From the NCBI RefSeq assembly GCF_002278075.1, contig NZ_CP022989.1, positions 2,728,001-2,792,000 on the forward strand: 64,000 bases of DNA, in the 5' to 3' direction. Source of the DNA: Paraburkholderia aromaticivorans (GTDB lineage: Bacteria; Pseudomonadota; Gammaproteobacteria; Burkholderiales; Burkholderiaceae). The notes below the pieces were generated by a model. The model did no database searches. It saw nothing but the letters and a program-made list of their open reading frames with translations, and was not told where the DNA came from. Position numbers and translations under genes: made by a program. Positions 56,129-64,000 of this stretch are shown in pieces; the first letter of the stretch is position 1; each line of letters opens with the position of its first letter.

Positions 56129-57141
56129 CCGCTGCCGGAGAGCCCGCGGCCGGTTCGAGCGGCGCGCCTGGCGTCGGTGCCGCGCGCCGCGCTACGCTGC
56201 TCGACACTTTGCATGATCCGGCCGTGCGCGATCTGGCGTGGTTGCTGATCAGTGCCGATCTGTTGCGCCCGCAACCACCTGTCGGCGTGCTGGCGAATCC
56301 CTTCGATACACCGCAGGAAGTGGAGGCAACCGTCGACTGGCTGCGCGCGCTCGACGCCGCGCCCGAACCCTTGCATCACGACCTCGCGGCGACGCGCATC
56401 ACGCGTCTTGGCCGCTACGCCGAACGGCTGCTCGGCTGGTTCCTCCAGCATGGACCGGCGGCGCGGCTGGTGGCCGCGGGCGTGCCCTTGCGGCGCGCGG
56501 GCGTCACGCTCGGCGAATGCGATTTTCTGGTTCAGACGCGGCGCGGCGCGCGTCTGCATTGGGAACTGGCCGTGAAGTGCTATCTGCATGCCGGCGACGG
56601 GCACGCGCAGTTAGCCGCGCGGTTATCCGACTACGTCGGCCCGAACCTGAAAGACCGTTTCGACCTCAAGCTCGCCCACGTGCTGAATCATCAGTTGCCG
56701 TTGAGCGCGCGTGAGGAGTTTGCATCGGTCGGCTATCCGGGGCCGTGGACGCCGCGGATGTTCATTAAAGGCTGGCTGTTTTACCGGCACGGCGAAACCC
56801 CGCTCGATGCTGTCGAGCTCGATCCGACGCATGCTCGTGGCTGGTGGGTCACGCGCGGCGATTGGCCGGCGTTCGCGGCGGCCCATACGCAGAAGTGGCG
56901 AACCTTGCCGCGGCTCGAATGGCTCGCGCCCCGGCGGCATTCAGCCGATGAGGCGCAGGCCGCGGGATTGATTTTCGTCGATGCGCAAACGCTCGCCGGC
57001 CAAACGTCGCATCAGCACGGCCCGGCGATGGTCGCCGCGTTCACCGAGGACAGCGCGGGTAATCTGGTCGAGCATTCGCGCGGCTTTATCGTGCCGGACG
57101 AGTGGCCCGAGCAGGCCCGAAATTACGCGCGGCAGCAGTAG
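56125..57141 (+). CDS. DUF1853 family protein
   Basis: A 338-residue protein of the DUF1853 type, recognised from TLHDPAVRDLAWLLISADLL, RLGRYAERLLGWFLQHG and LHWELAVKCYLHAGDG. The segment VTLGECDFLVQTRRGARLHWELAVKCYLH resembles a PD-(D/E)xK nuclease core (E/D...ExK-type WELAVK), so a nuclease fold is possible but I cannot show it. The function is unknown. GTG 56125 is inferred from the GTGA overlap with the UDG stop; a longer frame from 56068 has no better support. It ends the tsaB-rimI-udg operon, a DNA/tRNA-maintenance context. Confidence 0.8.
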   Translation: MTAAGEPAAGSSGAPGVGAARRATLLDTLHDPAVRDLAWLLISADLLRPQPPVGVLANPFDTPQEVEATVDWLRALDAAPEPLHHDLAATRITRLGRYAERLLGWFLQHGPAARLVAAGVPLRRAGVTLGECDFLVQTRRGARLHWELAVKCYLHAGDGHAQLAARLSDYVGPNLKDRFDLKLAHVLNHQLPLSAREEFASVGYPGPWTPRMFIKGWLFYRHGETPLDAVELDPTHARGWWVTRGDWPAFAAAHTQKWRTLPRLEWLAPRRHSADEAQAAGLIFVDAQTLAGQTSHQHGPAMVAAFTEDSAGNLVEHSRGFIVPDEWPEQARNYARQQ

Positions 57142-57210
57142 GGGAGCGGCACACGTGTACGACGGCCGACGCGGCCGACCCGGCCGGTCTGCCCCTGCCC
57201 GCGGCGCTCC

Positions 57211-58017
57211 TCACCACCATCGATAGAAATGATGCACCGGCCCGACGCCGCTACCGACGTCGAGTCGATCGCTCGCTTGCAGCGCGCCGGTCAGATACTG
57301 CTTCGCATCGGCGACGGCGCTCGCCAGATCGCCACGTTGCGGAATCAGCGCCGCGATCGCGGACGACAGCGTGCAGCCCGTTCCATGGGTATTCTTCACC
57401 GGCACGCGCGGGCCGCCCAGGCGCAGCGCACCGCTTTCCTGCACCAGCCAGTCGGGACTGTCCGCCGCGCTCAGATGGCCGCCCTTCATCAGCACCGCGC
57501 GTGCGCCGAGCGCGCGCAGCGCTTCGCCTTGCTCGACCATGCCGGCTTCGTCGGTCGCGGCTTGCACGCCGAGCAACGCGGCGGCTTCCGGCAGGTTGGG
57601 CGTCAGCAGATCGGCGAGCGGCAGCAATTCGTCGCGCACCGCCGCGACCGCGTCCGGCAGCAGCAACGCGTGATTGCTCTTGGAAATCATCACCGTGTCG
57701 AGCACGATGTGCTTCGGCTTGTGCCGGCGCAGCGCGTCGGCCACGGCGCGCGCGATCGGCGCGTTCGCCAGCATGCCGATTTTTACGGCGTCGATGCGGA
57801 TGTCGTCGAACACCGCGTCGAGTTGCGCGGTGATAAAGCCCGGGTCCGGCGCATGAATCGCGGTCACGCCGCGCGTGTTCTGCGCGGTGAGCGCGGTGAT
57901 GACGCTCGCGCCGTAGGCGCCGAGCGCCGAGAACGCCTTGAGGTCGGCCTGAATACCGGCGCCGCCGCCGGAATCGGAACCGGCGATCGTCAGCACATTG
58001 GGAATCGGTTGAGTCAT
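57211..58017 (-). CDS. thiD: Hydroxymethylpyrimidine / phosphomethylpyrimidine kinase ThiD
   Basis: A 268-residue ribokinase-fold kinase with IAGSDSGGGAGIQADLKAFSALGAYG at the N-terminus, the VLDTVMISKSNHALL region and the C-terminal catalytic VKNTHGTGCTLSSAIAA. It phosphorylates HMP and HMP-P in thiamine synthesis. ATG 58017 is the start. It is 58 nt downstream of the second lplT on the same strand. Confidence 0.96.
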   Translation of the reverse strand: MTQPIPNVLTIAGSDSGGGAGIQADLKAFSALGAYGASVITALTAQNTRGVTAIHAPDPGFITAQLDAVFDDIRIDAVKIGMLANAPIARAVADALRRHKPKHIVLDTVMISKSNHALLLPDAVAAVRDELLPLADLLTPNLPEAAALLGVQAATDEAGMVEQGEALRALGARAVLMKGGHLSAADSPDWLVQESGALRLGGPRVPVKNTHGTGCTLSSAIAALIPQRGDLASAVADAKQYLTGALQASDRLDVGSGVGPVHHFYRWW

Positions 58018-58075
58018 GACAAAGCGAGGAGGGAGAAGGGCGCGGGCTCCGGCATGAGCGGACGATCCGCGCGGG

Positions 58076-59383
58076 TCAGTGCTTGGCTTCGCCGATCAGC
58101 GCGACCGAGTCGAACGCGCGCTGATTGGCCTGGTGACGCCGCATGACGAACCACATCATCACGCAGACGAAGGTGCCGAACAGCACGATCACCGCGGTAA
58201 CCGGCACGTCGAGCCACACCAGCACGGCGTACAGGCACAGCATCACGAGCACGGAAAGGTTTTCGTTGAAGTTCTGCACGGCGATCGAGTGACCCGCCGA
58301 CAGCAGCACGTGACCGCGATGCTGGAGCAGCGCGTTCATCGGCACGACGAAAAAGCCCGACAGGCCGCCGACGATCATCAGGAACACATACGCGACGATC
58401 AGATAGCCGGGCACGTGCATGCGGCCGAAATAGAGACCCCAATGGGCCGGGAACAGGTCGCGCGTGTAGAACGCCATCAGCATCACGGCGATGCCCATCA
58501 TGATGCCGACCGGCAACACCGAAAGCGACTTCTTCAACGGCACGCGCGAGGCCGCGAAAATCGCGCCGGCCGCCACGCCCACGGCGACCACCGCCTGCAG
58601 GATGGCCGCCTCGGAGAGCGACATGCTGAGCGACACCTCGGCCCATTTCAGCACGATGAACTGCAGTGTCGCGCCGGCGCCCCAGAATAGCGTGGTGACG
58701 GCGAGCGAAATCTGCCCCAGCTTGTCGCGCCACAACACGAGGAAACAGTCGGCGAAATCGGTGACGAGCTTGATCGGGCCGCGTTCCTGCTTCGGATAGC
58801 GCGCGCCCGTGTCGGGAATGCGCAGATTGAACAGCGCGGCGATCACGTAAATGACCATGATGACGAGCATCGCCGCCTCGGCAGGCGTATTGACGGTGGG
58901 AATGTGATGCCGCAGGATCGGCGCGGCGATGTGCGGGCTGATGAGCGCCCCGCCGAGCACGGTGCCGAGAATGATCGAGCCGACGGTCGTGCCTTCGATC
59001 CAGCCGTTCGCGGCCACCAGCCGGTCAGGTGGCAGAAGTTCCGTGAGAATGCCGTATTTGGCGGGCGAATAGGCCGCCGCGCCGAAACCCACGATGCCGT
59101 ACGCGATCAACGGATGCGCGCCGACCAGCATGGTGATGCAGCCGACCACCTTGATGGTGTTGGTGACGAACATCACGCGTCCTTTCGGACGGGAGTCGGC
59201 GAAGGCGCCCACGAAGGCGGCAAGAACGACGTACGACAGCACAAAGAACAACTTGAGCAGCGGCGTCATCCAGTTCGGGGCGTGAAGATCTTTCAGCAGT
59301 GCGATAGCGGCGATCAGAAGCGCATTGTCGGCCAGCGACGAAAAAAACTGCGCGGCCATGATGGTGTAAAAACCTTTTTTCAT
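58076..59383 (-). CDS. lplT: LplT-type lysophospholipid transporter (MFS), copy 2
   Basis: A 435-residue paralogue of the protein at 14082-15380, with the same N-terminus type (MKKGFYTIMAAQFFSSLADN) and the same helix motifs (VGFGAAAYSPAKYGILTELLP; NALLQHRG.VLLSAGHSIAVQNFNENL). The two copies align throughout but differ in many positions, so this is an old duplication. It is divergent from alr and upstream of thiD. As with copy 1, no aas acyltransferase is adjacent. Confidence 0.9.
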   Translation of the reverse strand: MKKGFYTIMAAQFFSSLADNALLIAAIALLKDLHAPNWMTPLLKLFFVLSYVVLAAFVGAFADSRPKGRVMFVTNTIKVVGCITMLVGAHPLIAYGIVGFGAAAYSPAKYGILTELLPPDRLVAANGWIEGTTVGSIILGTVLGGALISPHIAAPILRHHIPTVNTPAEAAMLVIMVIYVIAALFNLRIPDTGARYPKQERGPIKLVTDFADCFLVLWRDKLGQISLAVTTLFWGAGATLQFIVLKWAEVSLSMSLSEAAILQAVVAVGVAAGAIFAASRVPLKKSLSVLPVGIMMGIAVMLMAFYTRDLFPAHWGLYFGRMHVPGYLIVAYVFLMIVGGLSGFFVVPMNALLQHRGHVLLSAGHSIAVQNFNENLSVLVMLCLYAVLVWLDVPVTAVIVLFGTFVCVMMWFVMRRHQANQRAFDSVALIGEAKH

Positions 59384-59601
59384 CTGATGCGATGCTGTCC
59401 TCGCTGCGGTCTGTCCGCCCCGGCCGCTGGTTGATAGTCCGGGCTTATGCCGTTCGAAATGGGTTGTGCGCACGGCTTTATATCACGAAAATAGCTGGAT
59501 TCGGACTAGCAAAATCCTTGATCGCACCGCCCAGCGGGCTGCCGAGCGCTGAAAACGCCCTGTAAGCCGCTGATTCGCAAGCGTCTTTACGAAAATATCC
59601 C

Positions 59602-60672
59602 ATGCCGCGCCCCCTTTCAGCCACGATTCATACCGCCGCTCTCGCCAACAACCTCGCCGTCGCCCGGCGGTACGCGCCGAAATCCAAAATCTGGGCCGTC
59701 GTCAAGGCCAATGCCTACGGGCACGGCCTTGCACGCGTTTTTCCGGGCCTGCGCGCAACCGACGGCTTCGGGTTGCTGGACCTCGAAGAAGCCGTTAAGT
59801 TGCGTGAATTGGGCTGGGCCGGCCCGATTCTTTTGCTCGAAGGCTTCTTCCGTCCGACCGATATCGACGTGATCGACCGTTACAGCCTGACCACCGCGCT
59901 GCATTCGGACGAACAGTTGCGCATGCTCGAAATGGCGCGCCTGTCCAAACCGGTCAACATCCAGTTGAAGATGAACACCGGCATGAACCGCCTCGGTTAC
60001 ACGCCGGAGAAGTTCCGCGCCGCGTGGGAACGCGCGCGCGCCTGCCAGGGTGTAGGCCAGATCACCTTGATGACGCATTTTTCGGACGCCGACGGCGATC
60101 GCGGCGTCACCTATCAGGTCGAGGCGTTCGAGCGCGGCGCGCAGGGCATTGCCGGCGCGCGCAGCCTTGCCAATTCGGCGGCCACGCTGTGGCATCCGGC
60201 CACGCACTTCGACTGGGTGCGCCCGGGCATCATCATGTACGGCGCGTCGCCGTCGGGCGTCACGGCCGCGATCGAAGGCACGGGGCTGCAACCGGCCATG
60301 ACGCTCGCCTCGGAACTGATCGCCGTGCAAACGCTCAACGAAGGCCATACGGTCGGCTACGGGTCGTCGTTCAAGGCGCGCGGCTCGATGCGCATCGGCG
60401 TGGTGGCGTGCGGCTACGCGGACGGCTATCCGCGCGTCGCGCCGGAAGGCACGCCGGTGATCGTCGACGGCGTGCGCACGCGAATCGTCGGGCGCGTCTC
60501 CATGGACATGCTGACCGTCGACCTGACGCCGATTCCGACCGCCAACGTCGGCTCGCGCGTCGAACTGTGGGGCAACGCGCTGCCGATCGACGACGTCGCG
60601 CAGGCGTGCGGGACCATCGGCTATGAGCTGATGTGCGCCGTGGCGCCGCGCGTGCCGGTGCGCGCGGAGTAA
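59602..60672 (+). CDS. alr: Alanine racemase
   Basis: A 356-residue fold-III PLP enzyme. The PLP lysine is Lys35 in [13 protein letters not shown], and the tyrosine base lies in [20 protein letters not shown] near residue 253. It interconverts L- and D-alanine, supplying D-alanine to peptidoglycan. ATG 59602 starts [10 protein letters not shown]. radA follows 79 nt downstream on the same strand. Confidence 0.97.
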   Translation: MPRPLSATIHTAALANNLAVARRYAPKSKIWAVVKANAYGHGLARVFPGLRATDGFGLLDLEEAVKLRELGWAGPILLLEGFFRPTDIDVIDRYSLTTALHSDEQLRMLEMARLSKPVNIQLKMNTGMNRLGYTPEKFRAAWERARACQGVGQITLMTHFSDADGDRGVTYQVEAFERGAQGIAGARSLANSAATLWHPATHFDWVRPGIIMYGASPSGVTAAIEGTGLQPAMTLASELIAVQTLNEGHTVGYGSSFKARGSMRIGVVACGYADGYPRVAPEGTPVIVDGVRTRIVGRVSMDMLTVDLTPIPTANVGSRVELWGNALPIDDVAQACGTIGYELMCAVAPRVPVRAE

Positions 60673-60751
60673 TAGCGCGGGCGGCGCGCAGGGCAACGGC
60701 TCGCCCATTGAACGTTTCAATCCAAAGAACAGCAACACAGGCAACGAGCGC

Positions 60752-62128
60752 GTGGCTAAACCCAAGACGGTGTACATCTGTAGTGAATGCGGCGGGCAAT
60801 CGCCGAAATGGGCCGGTCAGTGCCCCTCGTGCAATGCGTGGAACACGCTGGTCGAGTCGGTGGCGGAGGCGCCGTCCACGCACCGCTTCCAGTCGCTCGC
60901 GAAGAGCGCGCCGGTGCGCCGTCTCGCCGATATCGAGGCGTCCGACGTGCCGCGCTTTTCCACCGGCGTGAGCGAATTCGACCGCGTGCTCGGCGGCGGT
61001 CTGGTGCCGGGCGGCGTGGTGCTGATCGGCGGCGATCCGGGTATCGGCAAATCGACGCTGTTGCTGCAGTCGCTCGCGGAAATCGCCGCCGACAAACGCG
61101 CGCTTTATATCAGCGGCGAAGAATCGGCCGCGCAGATTGCGTTGCGCGCGCAACGACTTTCGTTGCTCGAGCCGGGCTCGAAGGCGAGCGAGCTGCAACT
61201 GCTGGCGGAAATCCAGCTCGAAAAAATCCAGGCGACGATCGCCGAGCAGCGACCGGACGTCGCGGTGATCGATTCGATCCAGACGGTCTATTCCGACGCG
61301 CTGACCTCCGCGCCGGGCTCGGTCGCGCAGGTGCGCGAGTGTGCGGCGCAGCTTACGCGAATTGCGAAGCAGTCGGGCACCACCATCATCATGGTCGGCC
61401 ACGTGACCAAGGAAGGCGCGCTGGCTGGGCCGCGCGTGCTCGAACACATCGTCGACACGGTGCTGTACTTCGAGGGCGACACGCATTCCTCGTATCGTCT
61501 CGTGCGCGCGATCAAGAACCGCTTCGGCGCGGTGAACGAGCTCGGCGTGTTCGCCATGACCGAGCGCGGCTTGCGCGGCGTGGCCAATCCGTCGGCGCTG
61601 TTTCTGTCGCAGCACGAACAGTCGGTGCCGGGCTCCTGCGTGCTGGTGACGCAGGAGGGCACGCGACCGCTGCTGGTCGAAGTGCAGGCGCTCGTGGACG
61701 CCGCCAACGCGCCCAATCCGCGGCGTCTTGCGGTCGGTCTGGAGCAGAACCGGCTTGCGATGTTGCTGGCGGTGCTGCACCGGCATGCCGGCATCGCGTG
61801 TTTCGACCAGGACGTGTTCCTGAACGCGGTGGGCGGTGTGAAGATCACCGAGCCCGCCGCCGACCTGGCCGTGCTGCTCGCGATCCACTCGTCCATGCGC
61901 AACAAGCCGCTGCCCAAGGGCCTGGTCGTGTTCGGGGAAGTGGGCCTCGCCGGTGAGATCCGGCCGTCGCCGCGCGGGCAGGAGCGTCTGAAGGAAGCCG
62001 CCAAGCTGGGCTTTTCGGTCGCGGTGATTCCCAGGGCCAACGCGCCGAAGCAGCCGATAGAAGGCTTACAGGTCGTTGCGGTCGAAAGGATCGAACAGGC
62101 CATCGACCGGGTCCGCACGCTCGAATAG
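60752..62128 (+). CDS. radA: DNA repair protein RadA
   Basis: A 458-residue RadA with an N-terminal C4 zinc finger (CSECGGQSPKWAGQCPSC), Walker A GGDPGIGKSTLLLQS near residue 95, the RadA-specific KNRFG motif (AIKNRFGAVNELGVF) and a C-terminal Lon-like domain. RadA is a RecA-related branch-migration helicase in recombination. The GTG at 60752 is the start (MAKPKTVYICSE) and fits the family N-terminus exactly. A perfect 12-bp hairpin follows the stop. Confidence 0.97.
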   Translation: MAKPKTVYICSECGGQSPKWAGQCPSCNAWNTLVESVAEAPSTHRFQSLAKSAPVRRLADIEASDVPRFSTGVSEFDRVLGGGLVPGGVVLIGGDPGIGKSTLLLQSLAEIAADKRALYISGEESAAQIALRAQRLSLLEPGSKASELQLLAEIQLEKIQATIAEQRPDVAVIDSIQTVYSDALTSAPGSVAQVRECAAQLTRIAKQSGTTIIMVGHVTKEGALAGPRVLEHIVDTVLYFEGDTHSSYRLVRAIKNRFGAVNELGVFAMTERGLRGVANPSALFLSQHEQSVPGSCVLVTQEGTRPLLVEVQALVDAANAPNPRRLAVGLEQNRLAMLLAVLHRHAGIACFDQDVFLNAVGGVKITEPAADLAVLLAIHSSMRNKPLPKGLVVFGEVGLAGEIRPSPRGQERLKEAAKLGFSVAVIPRANAPKQPIEGLQVVAVERIEQAIDRVRTLE

Positions 62129-62132
62129 ACGG

Positions 62133-62160
62133 GCGTCGGGCGCGCTGGCGCGCCCGACGC
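62133..62160. terminator. Strong hairpin just after radA
   Basis: GCGTCGGGCGCG and its exact complement flank a CTGG loop, 4 nt after the radA stop. There is no T-run, so it is not a classic intrinsic terminator; it may stabilise the mRNA 3' end. Confidence 0.45.
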
Positions 62161-62270
62161 GCCGTAATGGCCCGTAAATATCTCCATATTGGCTGTAACC
62201 TACCCGACATTCCTTTTTCCTAAGCTGCAAGGGTTTGCATCCCTTCTGATGCCCGAAAAAGGATCGCGCC

Positions 62271-62549
62271 TTGAAACAGTCATATGAAACCGTGGCCGAG
62301 CGGCCGATACAGGTGCGCGGCTGCCGCGTTTCCGCGCCAATTCGCCAGCCGTGGGGCGGTGCCTGCCGGATCGTCGAGTGGATCGACACGGCGGGTCAGA
62401 TTTCGCGACGGGTGGTGGCCGAAGACGCCACGGCCGCCGAAGTCCGCGCGACGATCGACCGTCATGTGGAAGGCCGCAAGCACATGCTGTACGACGACGA
62501 AAAGACGCCGCGGCAGACCTTGCCGCGACAGACTGCCACGCGGCGTTGA
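62271..62549 (+). CDS. Small protein, DUF2866-like, function unknown
   Basis: A 92-residue protein starting at TTG 62271 with AAGGA upstream. The segment VRGCRVSAPIRQPWGGACRIVEWID followed by RRVVAEDATAAEVRATIDRHVEGRKHML resembles the Burkholderia DUF2866 group. The C-terminus is basic and disordered. I recognise no catalytic motif. Confidence 0.65.
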   Translation: MKQSYETVAERPIQVRGCRVSAPIRQPWGGACRIVEWIDTAGQISRRVVAEDATAAEVRATIDRHVEGRKHMLYDDEKTPRQTLPRQTATRR

Positions 62550-62663
62550 GGTTGTTCGGGACAAAGAGACCCGAAAACGGACGCGCGGCGCGTCGACCTT
62601 GGCGCATCGACCTTGCTTTGCCGGTCAATCCGGACAGGACCACAGCGCGGGTTCACCGCCACG

Positions 62664-63797
62664 TTACCGGATCGACCGGTCTTCCTCTTCTTCACCGCTC
62701 AAGTACGCCGCATCGTCAAACGGCGGATTGAACAGCGGATGCCGCGCGGCTTCGGCCGCCGTCAGCACCGGCGAGACACAGCAGTCGAGCGCCTCCAGCA
62801 TCGCAACCCATTCTGCCAGCGCGCGCTTGCCGATGACCTCGGTGAGTTCCTGCGTGAGCGCGGCGGCGTCCGGGCCGCCGATGGCCTGGCCGAGACTCCA
62901 GTGGCGCGTGGCCCATTCGGGCCGGTCGAGCGCCATGCAGAGCGTTTCCCAAAACTTCAATTCGAGCGCGCCGACCGCGAGCCAGCGGTTATCCAGCGTG
63001 CGGTAGAGGTTATAGCAGGGCACGCCGCCATTGAGCAGGCTGGTGCCGGCGGCCGGCGCCTCACCTTCATTGGCGAGCGCGACCTGCGCCACGATGTTGT
63101 GCGCGTAGGTGACGTGCGTCATGGAGACATCCACGAAGCGGCCCGTCCCGCCACGCGACACATGCCACAGCGCCGCGAGAATCTGCGTGACCGCGCTCAA
63201 TGCGCCGCCGAGCAGGTCGGCAATCTGGAAGTTCGGCAGGATCGGCGCGCCGTCACGGCCCGCCAGTTGATCGAGCACGCCCGCGTAGCCGATGTAGTTC
63301 AGATCGTGACCGGCATGGTCGACGAACGGACCGCTCGCGCCGTATCCGCTGATCGCGCAATAGACCAGCCGGGGATTGGCCGCGCGCAACGTTTTGTAGC
63401 CGAGGCCGAGCCGCTCCATCACGCCGGGCCGGAAACTCTCGATCAGCACGTCCGCTTCGGCCGCGAGCGCGCACAGCACGTTGCGTCCCGCCTCGGATTT
63501 GAGGTCGAGGCGCGTTTCGCGCTTGCCGCGATTCACCAGCCGGTAAAACGCGCCGGGCCGCCCGGCCACGCGGTCGCTCGACGACTGCATCATGGTGCGG
63601 GTCGGGTCGCCGGCACCGGGTGCTTCGATCTTCAGCACGTCGGCGCCCAGTTCGGCAAGCCGCAAGGCCGCAACCGGGCCAGGCAGCAGGCGAGTCAGGT
63701 CGAGTACGCGCAGCCCCTGCAGCGCGGGCGGCGCGGCGCCGGCCGATGACACGGCCGCTGCCGCGGGCGTTGAGCCTGATGATGTCGCAGAAGACAA
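62664..63797 (-). CDS. CoA-transferase family III enzyme, alpha-methylacyl-CoA racemase-like
   Basis: A 377-residue CaiB/BaiF-family protein with the catalytic features of alpha-methylacyl-CoA racemase: His164 in HAGHDLNYIGYAGVL, Asp194 in FQIADLLGG, and Glu279 in WLAVGALELKFW. The N-terminal LDLTRLLPGPVAALRLAELGADVLKIE is typical of the family. The racemase epimerises 2-methylacyl-CoA esters, which allows beta-oxidation of branched chains. I chose TTG 63797 (MSSATSSGST) because GAGAGG lies 6 nt upstream; TTG 63803 is the alternative. No partner acyl-CoA dehydrogenase is nearby. Confidence 0.87.
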   Translation of the reverse strand: MSSATSSGSTPAAAAVSSAGAAPPALQGLRVLDLTRLLPGPVAALRLAELGADVLKIEAPGAGDPTRTMMQSSSDRVAGRPGAFYRLVNRGKRETRLDLKSEAGRNVLCALAAEADVLIESFRPGVMERLGLGYKTLRAANPRLVYCAISGYGASGPFVDHAGHDLNYIGYAGVLDQLAGRDGAPILPNFQIADLLGGALSAVTQILAALWHVSRGGTGRFVDVSMTHVTYAHNIVAQVALANEGEAPAAGTSLLNGGVPCYNLYRTLDNRWLAVGALELKFWETLCMALDRPEWATRHWSLGQAIGGPDAAALTQELTEVIGKRALAEWVAMLEALDCCVSPVLTAAEAARHPLFNPPFDDAAYLSGEEEEDRSIR

Positions 63798-63843
63798 AGC
63801 CAACCTCTCGTCGATGCCGGCGCGGACCTGAAACCGCGTGCCG

Positions 63844-64000
63844 CTAGCCGATTTGTTCGAGTTCCTCGTGTGTCTCGAGCCATTCGGCTTCGAGCGCTTC
63901 GAGGCGCGCGTTCACATCCGCCTGACGGCGGATCGCCTCCGTCAGTTTGCTTTTCTGTGCGGGCTCGTAACTCGCCGGATCGGCGACGAATGCATCGAGC
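63844..64000 (-). CDS. ABC-F ATPase, C-terminal end (cut by window edge)
   Basis: The last 52 codons of a gene entering from the right. The visible peptide ends EAIRRQADVNARLEALEAEW followed by LETHEELEQIG, preceded by LDAFVADPASYEPAQKSK. This matches the C-terminal coiled tail of YheS-type ABC-F proteins, which act on ribosomes. The stop TAG is at 63844-63846. Only the tail is seen, so subfamily is a guess. Confidence 0.7.
   Translation of the reverse strand, partial: LDAFVADPASYEPAQKSKLTEAIRRQADVNARLEALEAEWLETHEELEQIG

Overview
The window is a gene-dense, high-GC stretch of a betaproteobacterial chromosome. Gene order and protein character (lpxH-ppiB-ppiA-TPR next to cysS, accA-tilS-lysC, aceA and aceB close together, a DUF2866-like protein, Ala/Pro-rich tails on enzymes) point to Burkholderiaceae, most likely Paraburkholderia or Burkholderia chromosome 1. 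This is inferred from reading the proteins, not from a database search. Almost everything is core housekeeping. I see no prophage, insertion sequence, CRISPR array or defence island.

Layout. 1-7.4 kb: the C-terminus of Kup, Tex on the minus strand, then a secreted Gln/Ala-rich coiled-coil protein, a DUF465 protein and a DinG-type helicase. 7.5-15.4 kb: an Ala-rich lipoprotein, the ribosomal oxygenase RoxA divergent from SlyD, MutS overlapping a secreted metallophosphatase-like protein, and LplT copy 1. 15.6-23.4 kb: SuhB divergent from TrmJ and CysE; LpxH, PpiB, PpiA and a TPR protein on the minus strand, divergent from CysS. 23.4-29 kb: an AlkA-like glycosylase with a histone-like tail, AccA, TilS, LysC and tRNA-Ser(GCU). 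29-40.5 kb: a small secreted Pro-rich protein, FabI, the yejABEF-type peptide ABC importer, an NlpC/P60 hydrolase, a patatin-like lipoprotein and GltX. 40.6-41.4 kb: a tRNA cluster, Ala-Glu-Asp-Glu-Asp. 41.5-44.2 kb: a GNAT protein, an AraC regulator, RraA and a GGCT-fold protein. 44.4-50.7 kb: the glyoxylate-shunt region, with AceB behind a HAD hydrolase, a divergent LysR regulator, a UspA protein and AceA. 50.7-57.1 kb: a RhlE-type helicase, an acyl-CoA-binding protein, a 21-bp tandem repeat, and an overlapping tsaB-rimI-udg-DUF1853 operon. 57.2-64 kb: ThiD and LplT copy 2, Alr, RadA, a DUF2866-like protein, an AMACR-like CoA-transferase III enzyme, and the end of an ABC-F ATPase.

How the genes relate. 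The clearest functional units are the Yej importer, the glyoxylate shunt (aceA and aceB with a LysR regulator between them), the tsaB/rimI modification operon, the envelope and protein-folding group lpxH-ppiB-ppiA, and the tRNA cluster with its own promoters and terminators. The most unusual features are structural: long disordered or basic tails on two base-excision DNA glycosylases, a VNTR that keeps all six frames open, a duplicated tRNA-Glu/Asp pair with a compensatory acceptor-stem change, two lplT paralogues, and start codons lying directly behind -10 hexamers.
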